Origin: Bacillota bacterium
Lineage (GTDB): Bacteria > Bacillota > Clostridia > Oscillospirales > Oscillospiraceae
Direction: 5' to 3'
Assembly: GCA_029777215.1 (NCBI GenBank)
Contig: JAKOSQ010000034.1
Span: forward strand, 1-6,722
DNA length: 6,722 bases
Shown here: positions 1 through 5,890 of the stretch, piece by piece
How the letters are laid out: every line of letters begins with the position of its first letter
How positions within the stretch are numbered: position 1 is the first letter of the stretch
Made by a program: the position numbers and the translations under genes
Notes under the pieces: generated by a model
Told to the model about the DNA's origin: nothing
Databases searched by the model: none
The model's input: the letters and a program-made list of their open reading frames with translations, nothing else

Positions 1-250
1 CGGACGCGATGAGTGCCGCGAGGGTGTTCAGCGCATCCTTTTCGTCGCTGCCGTCGGCGACGAGGGTGACAGTCGTACCCTTGACAATGCCGAGGGACAG
101 AACGCCCAAAAGGCTCTTGGCGTTGACCTTGCGGTCATCTTTTTCGATCCAGATGCTGCTCTTGAATTCGTTTGCCTTCTGTATGAAAAATGTTGCGGGT
201 CTCGCGTGCAGACCAACCTGATTATTGATCGTTACTTCTCTTGTAAGCAT
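1..250 (-). CDS. ptsH: HPr phosphocarrier protein of the PTS (partial, C-terminus cut by the window edge)
   Basis: HPr is the small cytoplasmic phosphocarrier that takes phosphate from enzyme I and passes it to sugar-specific EIIA proteins; in Firmicutes it also signals carbon status through HPr kinase and CcpA. Translating the minus strand from the ATG at 250 gives 83 residues. His15 lies in GLHARPA (residues 13-19) with Arg17 beside it, the classic active site. Ser46 lies in KSLLGV (45-50), the HPr kinase/phosphorylase site of Gram-positive HPr. His15 argues against Crh, which lacks the catalytic histidine. HPr is usually about 85-90 residues, so only a few are missing. The start is fixed by AAGGAG (minus strand of 259-264) eight bases before the ATG. 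The gene has its own promoter, and its base composition is less GC-rich than the mutS2 operon. Identity is near certain; whether it is the only HPr paralogue in the genome cannot be told from here. Confidence 0.96.
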   Translation of the reverse strand, partial: MLTREVTINNQVGLHARPATFFIQKANEFKSSIWIEKDDRKVNAKSLLGVLSLGIVKGTTVTLVADGSDEKDALNTLAALIAS

Positions 251-395
251 TATCGTCACTCCTTATGGCTAAATGGCAGAATACGCACCAAACCTTTATA
301 CATTTTAGCAAAGGAAAGCGTCCGCGTCAATCAATTTTACTGAATTTGTCGCTTTACACAGTTTACAAATTGGCAGGCAAGCGGTTTTTGTCCGT
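251..395. other. Intergenic spacer between mutS2 and ptsH
   Basis: This AT-richer spacer holds the ptsH promoter and ribosome binding site. Upstream of the promoter there is a 7-bp inverted repeat, AATTTGT (343-349) with ACAAATT (365-371), and a TTTACA direct repeat at 353-358 and 362-367. I see no GC-rich stem followed by a T-run on the minus strand, so there is no recognisable intrinsic terminator for mutS2. mutS2 transcripts may end by another mechanism or read into ptsH. No small ORF with a ribosome binding site is visible. Confidence 0.6.
302..330 (-). promoter_or_regulatory. Sigma-A type promoter of ptsH
   Basis: On the minus strand, TTGACG (complement of 325-330) matches the -35 consensus in five of six positions. 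It is followed after exactly 17 bases by TAAAAT (complement of 302-307), also five of six. The -10 box is preceded by TGC, giving an extended -10 (TGnTAAAAT). Transcription would start near 295, leaving a leader of about 45 bases before the ptsH ATG at 250. The location in the only AT-rich spacer of the window supports it. This is a sequence match; the start site is inferred. Confidence 0.82.
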
Positions 396-2771
396 TTATT
401 TCAGTTCCACGATGGTAACGCCGTTCTCTCCCTCGCCGAAACGGCCGAGGCGATAGGACTTTACACACTTGTTCAATTTGAGGCTCTGCTGCACGGCGGC
501 GCGCAGCGCGCCGGTTCCTTTGCCGTGGATGACCGTGACCTTTTCGAGCTTCGCCATGACCGCATTGTCGATGTAGCGCTCGAGCACCGCGACGCCCTCG
601 TCGCTCATCATGCCGCGCAGGTCGAGCTCGGAGGCAACGGCCTCGCGGCGCAGCGTGGCAGCGGCGGTCTTCGGGCCGGTGGCCTTCTGCTTCGGCGCGC
701 CCTTCAAAAGCAGGACTTCGTCCTCCTTCGCGGTGGTCTTGAGGATGCCGGCCTGCAGCTCGAGCGTCCGGTCCGGCGAAATGGACAGTACCGTCGCCTG
801 CACGCCCATGGACAAAATTTCGACCGTGTCGCCGACGACGACCGGGCGCGCGGACTTCTCCTGCTTCCGCTCCTCTTTTTTGACGGCGGCAAGCTTTTCG
901 TCCGCTTCGTTGAGCTGCCGCCGGAGCTCGGTGCGGGCCTCGTTTTCGCGGATGTGGTCCTGCTCCTTGTTCTGGCGCTTGCGCATCTCGTCGAGCTCGT
1001 CGAAGGTGTGCTCGGCGGTGCGGCGCGCGTCCTCGAGGATGCGCTGGGCGTCGCGTTTGGCCTTTTCGTCCGCCATCTCTAAGCGAACGGAGAGCTCGCG
1101 GCGCAGCACTTCAGCTTTTTTCTGCTCCGCCTGCGCGGCGCGAAGGGCCTTTTCGGTGTCCTCGCGCTCGTTCTCCAGATGCTGCCGCTCTTTTTCCAGC
1201 AGCTCGATGGTATCCTCAAACTTTGCGCTCTCGGAGGAAACAAGGGCTCTGGCGTCCTCGATGACCTTTGGCGAGAGGCCCAGCCGCTCGCTGATGGCAA
1301 AGGCGTTCGACTTGCCGGGGATGCCAATGAGCAGGCGGTAGGTCGGGCGCAGAGACTCGACGTCAAACTCACAGGAGGCGTTCTGGACACCGTCCGTCGT
1401 CGTGGCGTAGACCTTGAGCTCCGCGTAGTGCGTCGTCGCGGCGATAACGCTGCCGCATTTGCGCGCATATTCGATGACGGCGGTGGCAAGGGCCGCGCCC
1501 TCAACCGGGTCGGTGCCCGCGCCAAGCTCGTCGAACAAAAGCAGGGTCTTGTCGTTGCAGGCGTCCAATATTTTCACGATGTTCGTCATGTGGGACGAGA
1601 AGGTCGAAAGCGACTGCTCGATGCTCTGCTCGTCGCCAATGTCGGCCAAAACGCCCTCAAAGACCGGGACCTCGCTGCCGTCCGCCGCCGGAATGTGCAG
1701 ACCGCAGGCCGCCATCACGCACAAAAGGCCGATGGTCTTGAGCGTGACGGTCTTGCCGCCGGTGTTGGGGCCGGTGATGACGAGGGTGTCAAAATCCGAA
1801 CCCAGCTCGACGGAGATCGGCACCGCCGTCGCCTTTTCAAGCAGCGGGTGGCGGGCTTTTTTGAGCACGATGCGGCGCTTCGAGATGACGGGCTCCTGAC
1901 AGTCGAGCCTGTAGCTGAACTTTGCGCGGGCAAAGATGCAGTCGAGCTCGACCAAAACGTTGAAGTTTCGGATGACGTCGTCCGCGTGGGACCCGCACTC
2001 GGCGGAGAGCTCCATCAAAATGCGCTCGATCTCCTGCTTTTCCTTGGCGTAGAGCTCGCGCAGCTCGTTGTTGGCCTTGACCGCCGCGAGCGGCTCGATG
2101 AAGAGCGTCGCGCCGGAGGCGGAGACGTCGTGAACCAAGCCGGGCACACTGCTCTTGTGGTCGGCGCGCACCGGGACGACGTAGCGCTCCGAACGCGTCG
2201 TGATGATCGGCTCCTGCAGGGCTTTCGAGTATTCCGGCGAGGAGATGATCTTCTGCAGCGACTCGCGGACGCGGGCCGCCGCCGCGCGGATGTGGCGGCG
2301 GATGGTCGCGAGCTCGGGGCTGGCGTTGTCGGAGATCTCGTCCTCGGCGGCGATGCAGCCGGTGATCTTCTCCTCGAGGTACTTGTTCGGCATCAGCGAG
2401 GAAAAGAGAAAATCGAGCTCCGAGCGGCCGCAGCTCTCGCCGTCGGCATAGGCGCGGACGGTGCGAGTGGTCTGCAGCACGCCCGCGATGTCCAGAAGCT
2501 CGCGCGTGTTGAGCATGCCGCCGATGTCCGCGCGGGCGAGGGACGAGCGCACGTCCCGGACCCCGCCGAAGGACGGGGCGGTGTGCAGCACCATCATGGC
2601 CTTGGCGGCGGAGGTCTCACCGAGGCGGCGCTTGATCTCATATTCCGTTTCGGCGGGGCGCAGGGCGAGGGTCTTTTCCTTCGCCGGGGCGCTCACCGCC
2701 TCCGCCGCCAGCAGATCCAGCACTGCCGGCAGCTCAAGGGTACGCAGGGATTTTTCGTATAGTTCAGTCAT
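396..2771 (-). CDS. mutS2: Endonuclease MutS2 / ribosome-rescue ATPase with C-terminal Smr domain
   Basis: MutS2 proteins are ABC-type MutS-family ATPases without the N-terminal mismatch-recognition domain. They are known for suppressing homologous recombination in some bacteria and, in Bacillus, for acting on collided ribosomes. The 791 residues match the usual length of about 780-790. In order: MutS core helices (about 1-300); ATPase with Walker A GPNTGGKT (334-341), signature region DEQSIEQSLSTFSSHM (380-395), Walker B LLLFDELGAGT (410-420) and the TTHY histidine switch (446-449); a long charged coiled coil (about 510-640); a small beta segment (about 644-690) with a VVVGDTVEILSMG start; and an Smr domain (about 714-791) with LDLRG (716-720) and HGKGTG (749-754). 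All key motifs are intact. GAGG (complement of 2779-2782) lies seven bases before the ATG. recO ends 32 bases upstream, suggesting co-transcription. Which activity, DNA or ribosome, dominates here is not decided by sequence. Confidence 0.97.
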   Translation of the reverse strand: MTELYEKSLRTLELPAVLDLLAAEAVSAPAKEKTLALRPAETEYEIKRRLGETSAAKAMMVLHTAPSFGGVRDVRSSLARADIGGMLNTRELLDIAGVLQTTRTVRAYADGESCGRSELDFLFSSLMPNKYLEEKITGCIAAEDEISDNASPELATIRRHIRAAAARVRESLQKIISSPEYSKALQEPIITTRSERYVVPVRADHKSSVPGLVHDVSASGATLFIEPLAAVKANNELRELYAKEKQEIERILMELSAECGSHADDVIRNFNVLVELDCIFARAKFSYRLDCQEPVISKRRIVLKKARHPLLEKATAVPISVELGSDFDTLVITGPNTGGKTVTLKTIGLLCVMAACGLHIPAADGSEVPVFEGVLADIGDEQSIEQSLSTFSSHMTNIVKILDACNDKTLLLFDELGAGTDPVEGAALATAVIEYARKCGSVIAATTHYAELKVYATTTDGVQNASCEFDVESLRPTYRLLIGIPGKSNAFAISERLGLSPKVIEDARALVSSESAKFEDTIELLEKERQHLENEREDTEKALRAAQAEQKKAEVLRRELSVRLEMADEKAKRDAQRILEDARRTAEHTFDELDEMRKRQNKEQDHIRENEARTELRRQLNEADEKLAAVKKEERKQEKSARPVVVGDTVEILSMGVQATVLSISPDRTLELQAGILKTTAKEDEVLLLKGAPKQKATGPKTAAATLRREAVASELDLRGMMSDEGVAVLERYIDNAVMAKLEKVTVIHGKGTGALRAAVQQSLKLNKCVKSYRLGRFGEGENGVTIVELK

Positions 2772-2803
2772 GGTGTTTCCTCAAAAAATGTTTGGATGGG
2801 GTT

Positions 2804-3544
2804 TCAGCGCACGCTGCGCCAGTAGTCGAGCGAGGCGAAGTTCCGCTCGAGCTGCGCGACGACGTATGCCTCGCAGACGCGCGCGAGCACCGCCTCGTCC
2901 CGCTCCGCGAGCGAAAAAGAAAAGATCTTTTTGCTCTCGGCGTCCTCGATATAACGCAGGGCGTCGAGCGCGCCGGGCGTGAGCGAAACGGTCTCTCCGT
3001 CGGCAAAGCCCGCGCAGGACCTGCACAGGAGCGTGCCGCCCCGCGTGCTGAAGACCGGCTCCGCCGGCTCCTCCCCGCACTTCTGGCACGCTTCGAGCTG
3101 CGGAAAGTAGCCCGCTAGACACATCAGCCGCAGTTCAAAGACGGCCTTGATGTGCTCCGGCGCGTAATAGCCGCCCGCGAGGGCGAAAAGGCTGTTGAGT
3201 CCGAGACGCAAAATTTCCGGGTCTGGGCTGTCCTCGTCCGAAACGGCCTCCAGCAGCTCCGCAAAATAGGCCCCGAGCGCAAGCAGCGAAATGTCGCTGC
3301 GCAGCCCCAGAAACTGCTCGGCGCTCTGCGCCTCATTGACCGTCCAGCGGCCCCGATTCTCGAACAACGTGAACTCCGAGAAGGTCAAAAGCTGGCAGCC
3401 CGCCGCGATCTGGCTGCCCTTTCGCAGCACGCCGCGCGCGGAGACGGTCAGCTTCCCCGCGTCCTCCGTGAGGATGGTGAGGATTTTGTCCGCCTCTTTA
3501 TATTTGGTTTCGCGGAGGACCAGCCCCCTTGTCGTCAGATACAT
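2804..3544 (-). CDS. recO: DNA repair protein RecO
   Basis: RecO works with RecR (and RecF) to load RecA onto SSB-coated single-stranded DNA and to anneal strands during recombinational repair. The 246 residues fit the family length of about 240-260. The N-terminal part (about 1-80) has the RecO OB-fold pattern, opening with a TRGLVLRETKYKEADKI stretch followed by TEDAGKLTVSARGVLRKGS. The C-terminal helical part carries a four-cysteine zinc site, CQKC (153-156) and CRSC (174-177), as in many Gram-positive RecO proteins. The ATG at 3544 is preceded by AGAGG at seven bases' distance, which supports this start. The gene follows era-yqzL as in Bacillus. Unlike the tight upstream genes, it is separated from yqzL by 212 bases of hairpin-rich DNA. 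No frameshift or missing motif is seen. Confidence 0.96.
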   Translation of the reverse strand: MYLTTRGLVLRETKYKEADKILTILTEDAGKLTVSARGVLRKGSQIAAGCQLLTFSEFTLFENRGRWTVNEAQSAEQFLGLRSDISLLALGAYFAELLEAVSDEDSPDPEILRLGLNSLFALAGGYYAPEHIKAVFELRLMCLAGYFPQLEACQKCGEEPAEPVFSTRGGTLLCRSCAGFADGETVSLTPGALDALRYIEDAESKKIFSFSLAERDEAVLARVCEAYVVAQLERNFASLDYWRSVR

Positions 3545-3620
3545 TTATGTACCTCTCGCCGCGCCCGGAGAGCGTATTTTGTCTCGTGTGCTCCCCTGTG
3601 CCGCCGCAACATACCGGCGA

Positions 3621-3635
3621 GGGCGCAAAGCGCCC
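3621..3635. repeat. Inverted repeat, 6-bp stem, 3-base loop
   Basis: GGGCGC and GCGCCC pair perfectly around AAA (TTT as read on the transcribed minus strand). It is the recO-proximal member of the hairpin cluster. There is no T-tract after it. Confidence 0.7.
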
Positions 3636-3648
3636 GCCGTTTCGGCGG
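3634..3648. repeat. Inverted repeat, 6-bp GC stem, 3-base loop
   Basis: CCGCCG and CGGCGG pair perfectly around TTT. Two bases of its stem are shared with the neighbouring hairpin at 3621-3635, so both cannot be fully formed at once. Confidence 0.65.
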
Positions 3649-3652
3649 CCCA

Positions 3653-3667
3653 GTCCCTCGAAGGGAC
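3653..3667. repeat. Inverted repeat, 6-bp stem, 3-base loop
   Basis: GTCCCT and AGGGAC pair around CGA. It is the yqzL-proximal hairpin of the trio in the yqzL-recO spacer. Confidence 0.7.
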
Positions 3668-3756
3668 CTGTGCGGGAGTTGAGAACAAAAGCTGCGGAGC
3701 GGGGCGCGAACAGCAATCTGTCAGCCCGCGGCGCTGCGCTTCCGGACGCGGCTTTC

Positions 3757-3921
3757 TCAGAAGCGGACGCGGGGCTGTGTCCCCGTATCGTCCGCGGCGA
3801 AGCCTACTCCGGGCGGGACCCTTGGCCTTTTCTCTTTTTCTTTCAAAGCCGATCTGTACATCAAATAGCACAGGGGGTCTCCTGTTTCGCAAAACATTCC
3901 CCAGAGCGTTGAATCCTTCAT
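3757..3921 (-). CDS. yqzL: YqzL family small protein
   Basis: This 54-codon gene is short and easily overlooked. YqzL is a small conserved protein of unknown function encoded between era and recO in Bacillus and many other Firmicutes, exactly where this gene lies. The N-terminal part reads MKDSTLWGMFCETGDPLCYL and continues MYRSALKEKEK. It shows the family pattern as I remember it: Trp7, Phe10, Thr-Gly at 13-14, then Tyr-Leu-x-Tyr (19-22) and a charged end. The ATG at 3921 has a strong ribosome binding site, AGGTGA, seven bases upstream (minus strand of 3929-3934). From about residue 32 the sequence becomes Pro/Arg/Gly-rich and GC-rich and overlaps a strong inverted repeat. That tail may not be part of the conserved domain and may come from repeat DNA replacing the original 3' end. 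The gene call is well supported by position, start signal and motif; function is unknown. Confidence 0.82.
   Translation of the reverse strand: MKDSTLWGMFCETGDPLCYLMYRSALKEKEKRPRVPPGVGFAADDTGTQPRVRF
3763..3795. repeat. Long imperfect inverted repeat overlapping the yqzL 3' end
   Basis: GCGGACG (3763-3769) pairs with CGTCCGC (3789-3795), and CGGGG (3770-3774) pairs with CCCCG (3781-3785) around a six-base loop. This gives 12 base pairs with one 3-base bulge (3786-3788). It lies inside the last codons of yqzL, just before the stop at 3757-3759. No T-run follows on the minus strand, so it is not a standard terminator. A 9-base direct repeat CGGACGCGG (3743-3751 and 3764-3772) overlaps one arm. 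Confidence 0.7.
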
Positions 3922-4017
3922 AGACACATCACCTCGCCGAGCTTAGTATGTCCCGGCGGCGGCGCGTTATCGGAGGAAAATCTGTACAAAAATCGGCGTC
4001 GGATTTCGTTTTCCGCG
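3922..4017. other. Spacer between era and yqzL
   Basis: Ninety-six bases after the era stop carry only the yqzL ribosome binding site. I see no -35/-10 pair with acceptable spacing and no terminator hairpin with a T-run, so yqzL is probably transcribed from the upstream operon. ATCTGTACA at 3980-3988 recurs at 3852-3860 inside yqzL, which is probably chance. Confidence 0.5.
3928..3935 (-). promoter_or_regulatory. Ribosome binding site that decides the yqzL start
   Basis: The minus strand reads GAGGTGAT here, a strong anti-16S match, with AGGTGA seven bases before the ATG at 3921. A nearer ATG inside GGTGATG opens a frame that stops after three codons, so the ATG at 3921 is the usable start. 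Confidence 0.75.
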
Positions 4018-4920
4018 TCAGTCCTTGTAGCCGAAGTTGCGGATGAGCGCGTCGTTGTCGCGCCAGTTGTCCTTGACCTTGACCCAGGTGCGCAAATAGA
4101 CTCTGGTGCCCATGAAGCGCTCGATGTCCTTGCGCGAGAGTTCACCGATGCGCTTGAGCATCGCGCCGTTTTTGCCGATGATGATGCCCTTGTGGCTGTC
4201 CTTTTCGCAGTAGATCGTAACGTCGAGGTCGATGATCTCGGTGTCCTCCCGCTCGGAAAATTTTGTCACGACGACGGCGGTGCCGTGCGGGATTTCCTTG
4301 TCGAGGCAGTACAGCAGCTTTTCGCGCACGATCTCGGCGCAGACCTGCCGGTCCGGCTGGTCGGTCGTCATGTCGTCCGGGAAAAGCTTCGGGCCGGGCG
4401 CGGCGTATTTCTCGAGCTGGGTCAAAAGCTCGTCGAGGCCCTTGCCGTTTTTTGCCGAGATTGGCAGCACGGCGTCAAAGTCGAGAAGCTGCGAGTAGGC
4501 CGCGATGACGGCTAAAAGCTGCTCCTTCGGCACCGTGTCGATTTTGTTGATGACGAGGACCGCCGGGCACTTCGAGGCTTTGATGCGTGCGATGAGTTCC
4601 GTCTCCTGCTCGCCCGGCTCCGCCACCGGCTCGATCATCAGCAGCACCGCGTCCGTGTCTGCGACGCTCTCTGTGACGATCTTCGTCATGTAGTCGTCAA
4701 GCTTCGTTTTGGCCTTGTGAAAGCCCGGGGTGTCGACCAAAATGATCTGCGTGTCGCCGCGGTTGACAATGGCGCGGATGCGGTTGCGCGTGGTCTGGGG
4801 CTTGCTCGAGACAATGGCAATCTTGTCGCCCGTGAGAACATTTGCAAGCGTCGATTTGCCGACGTTCGGGCGGCCGACGATGGAGATCATGCCGCACTTG
4901 GTTTTCGTATGTTCGTTCAT
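4018..4920 (-). CDS. era: GTPase Era
   Basis: Era is an essential membrane-associated GTPase that binds the 3' end of 16S rRNA and helps 30S subunit maturation. The 300 residues match the family. The G domain shows G1 GRPNVGKS (16-23), G2 TTR (43-45), G3 DTPG (63-66), G4 NKID (125-128) and G5 SAK (155-157). The C-terminal KH domain has GIIIGKNGAMLKRIG (245-259) with the GKNG loop, followed by the usual VYLRTWVKVKDNWR stretch (274-287). All nucleotide- and RNA-binding motifs are intact. Its ATG overlaps the dgkA TGA (ATGA, 4917-4920). The upstream Shine-Dalgarno is weak (AGAGAG-like), so translation probably depends on coupling to dgkA. With ybeY and phoH in the same operon it forms an rRNA-maturation group. 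Confidence 0.98.
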   Translation of the reverse strand: MNEHTKTKCGMISIVGRPNVGKSTLANVLTGDKIAIVSSKPQTTRNRIRAIVNRGDTQIILVDTPGFHKAKTKLDDYMTKIVTESVADTDAVLLMIEPVAEPGEQETELIARIKASKCPAVLVINKIDTVPKEQLLAVIAAYSQLLDFDAVLPISAKNGKGLDELLTQLEKYAAPGPKLFPDDMTTDQPDRQVCAEIVREKLLYCLDKEIPHGTAVVVTKFSEREDTEIIDLDVTIYCEKDSHKGIIIGKNGAMLKRIGELSRKDIERFMGTRVYLRTWVKVKDNWRDNDALIRNFGYKD

Positions 4921-5363
4921 TTCTTTTCTCTCTTTCCGCCCCGCACAAAGAAAATGAGGGGGATCAGCGTCAGTATCAGCAAAACGGATAAAACTGTGTT
5001 TTCTTTAAAAAATGTACCCATGACCGCAAGACTCGTTCGATTGAGGAAGACGAGACAGCCGACGGCGGCGGCGGCAATCGCCGCGCAGAGCACAGCCCCG
5101 GCGGCGGCGTCCTTGGCGTTGCGGATACCGTCAGCCCGCTCGGGATGGACCTCGTCGCACAGGCGCTCAAGCGCGGTGTTGAGACATTCGAGCGCCGTCA
5201 CAGTGCCGATGCACAGCAGCACCGCCGCCCATTCGGCGGCGCGCAGGTGCAAAATGAGGCCCGCGACGATGACATAATAGGTGAAGACGAGGTGGACGCG
5301 CATGTGCGCTTCGTTTTTAATCGTATAGCCTACGCCGCGAAAGGCGCAGCGGAAGCTGTTCAT
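4917..5363 (-). CDS. dgkA: Diacylglycerol/undecaprenol kinase family membrane protein
   Basis: Small integral membrane kinases of this family phosphorylate diacylglycerol (Gram-negatives) or undecaprenol (Gram-positives, UdpK/DgkA), recycling the lipid carrier for cell-wall synthesis. From the ATG at 5363 the protein has 148 residues. The family signature is visible: NEAHMRVHL (17-25) with the early acidic residue, then TALECLNTALERLCD (56-70) and AKDAAAGAVL (83-92). Hydrophobic stretches at about 25-40, 46-62, 86-106 and 122-140 fit membrane helices. The same frame is open further upstream to 5597 but would overlap most of ybeY and lacks family sequence, so I chose the ATG that overlaps the ybeY stop (ATGA, 5360-5363). 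GAGGGGG lies about ten bases upstream. Undecaprenol is the likelier substrate in this lineage (inference). The cytidine deaminase gene that lies between dgkA and era in Bacillus is absent. Confidence 0.93.
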   Translation of the reverse strand: MNSFRCAFRGVGYTIKNEAHMRVHLVFTYYVIVAGLILHLRAAEWAAVLLCIGTVTALECLNTALERLCDEVHPERADGIRNAKDAAAGAVLCAAIAAAAVGCLVFLNRTSLAVMGTFFKENTVLSVLLILTLIPLIFFVRGGKREKK

Positions 5364-5860
5364 TCCTCGCGTACCCCCTCGAGCCGGGCCATGACGTCCT
5401 TTTCGCGCTCGCGCATCTGCCGCTTCTGCTCGCCCTCGTCCATGTGGTCGTAGCCGAGCAGGTGCAGCATACTGTGGACGGTGAGGTACTGGATCTCCCG
5501 CTTCGTCCCGTGGCCGAACTCCTCGCCCTGCGCGCGGGCGTGCTCGATCGACAGAGCCATATCTCCGAGCATGATGCGGCCAGTCTTGGGGTTGCACTCG
5601 GCGACCGCGGGGTCGAAGGCCCCGGGGACGAAATTGTTCGCCGGGAAGGAAAGGACGTCCGTCGCGCGGTCGACCTGGCGGAACTGCTTATTGAGCGCGT
5701 GGATACCCTCGTCGTCCGTCAGCAAAACGGACACCTCACAGGGCTCCGTGATACCTTCGACCTCGAGCGCCGCGCGGACCGCGCGGGAAATGAACGCGCG
5801 CGCGTTGAGACAGCCGAGGCCGTTTTTCTCGCGTGAAAAATAAATTTTGTGCTTGAACAT
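5360..5860 (-). CDS. ybeY: rRNA maturation endoribonuclease YbeY
   Basis: YbeY is a zinc metalloprotein needed for 16S rRNA 3'-end maturation and 70S quality control. The 166 residues match the family. The zinc motif HSMLHLLGYDH gives the three ligands His129, His133 and His139 (HxxxHxxxxxH). Upstream are the conserved FRQVDRATDVLSFP (60-73) and GRIMLGDMALSIEHA (94-108) blocks. The ATG at 5860 is preceded by AAAGGAAG, with about eight or nine bases between the AGGA core and the start. The gene lies 30 bases after phoH and overlaps dgkA by four bases, so it sits in the core of the operon. The function agrees with its neighbour Era, which also acts on the 16S 3' end. Nothing is missing or broken. 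Confidence 0.97.
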   Translation of the reverse strand: MFKHKIYFSREKNGLGCLNARAFISRAVRAALEVEGITEPCEVSVLLTDDEGIHALNKQFRQVDRATDVLSFPANNFVPGAFDPAVAECNPKTGRIMLGDMALSIEHARAQGEEFGHGTKREIQYLTVHSMLHLLGYDHMDEGEQKRQMREREKDVMARLEGVREE

Positions 5861-5890
5861 GCGATCGCTTCCTTTCGCCCGGAGGCGCTT

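Larger units (their letters stand above)
3545..3756. other. GC-rich, hairpin-dense spacer between yqzL and recO
   Basis: These 212 bases have no ORF I would accept. They hold three adjacent inverted repeats: GGGCGC-AAA-GCGCCC (3621-3635), CCGCCG-TTT-CGGCGG (3634-3648, sharing two bases with the first) and GTCCCT-CGA-AGGGAC (3653-3667). A fourth, larger stem lies just upstream at 3763-3795 inside the yqzL tail. None is followed by a T-run on either strand, so they are not typical intrinsic terminators. The recO-proximal part (3545-3612) contains the recO ribosome binding site. The block could be an interspersed palindromic repeat, a processing or attenuation leader, or simple GC-rich spacer; I cannot choose from one copy. 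Confidence 0.6.

Noticed and set aside
341..360. Possible CcpA catabolite-response (cre) site upstream of ptsH
   Set aside because: The TGTAAAGCGACA stretch needs a one-base shift or several mismatches to fit the cre consensus.
1179..2762. 527-codon plus-strand open frame opposite mutS2
   Set aside because: It is exactly antisense to intact mutS2, has no recognisable domain, is rich in Arg/Ala/Gly/Asp/Val as expected from the complement of GC-rich codons, and has no convincing start signal.
3535..3612. 25-codon upstream ORF overlapping the recO start
   Set aside because: The ATG at 3612 has no Shine-Dalgarno and the peptide is just Arg-rich; overlap with the recO start is probably chance.
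3763..3795. Inverted repeat considered as an intrinsic terminator after yqzL
   Set aside because: The stem is strong but lies within the coding region, and on the minus strand it is followed by GC-rich mixed sequence with no T-run.
3545..3892. 115-residue minus-strand frame (and a 72-residue one at 3498-3716) across the recO upstream spacer
   Set aside because: Composition is Arg/Pro-rich without motifs. The frames overlap yqzL and/or the start of recO in another frame and cross several palindromes, and no ribosome binding site fits. They look like artefacts of GC-rich repeat DNA.
3852..3988. 9-base direct repeat ATCTGTACA at 3852-3860 and 3980-3988 as possible target-site duplication or operator pair
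   Set aside because: One copy encodes conserved YqzL residues (around Met21-Arg23), and the segment between is mostly the yqzL 5' part and its leader, not an element; chance is the simplest reading.
4917..5597. 226-residue N-terminally extended form of the dgkA frame
   Set aside because: The extension overlaps most of ybeY, has an Arg/Ala-rich shadow composition, and the family sequence begins at the ATG at 5363, which overlaps the ybeY stop.
5861..5868. GCGATCGC palindrome directly before the ybeY start
   Set aside because: A single 8-base palindrome in GC-rich DNA, lying within the normal spacing between ribosome binding site and start; no second copy suggests a regulatory role.
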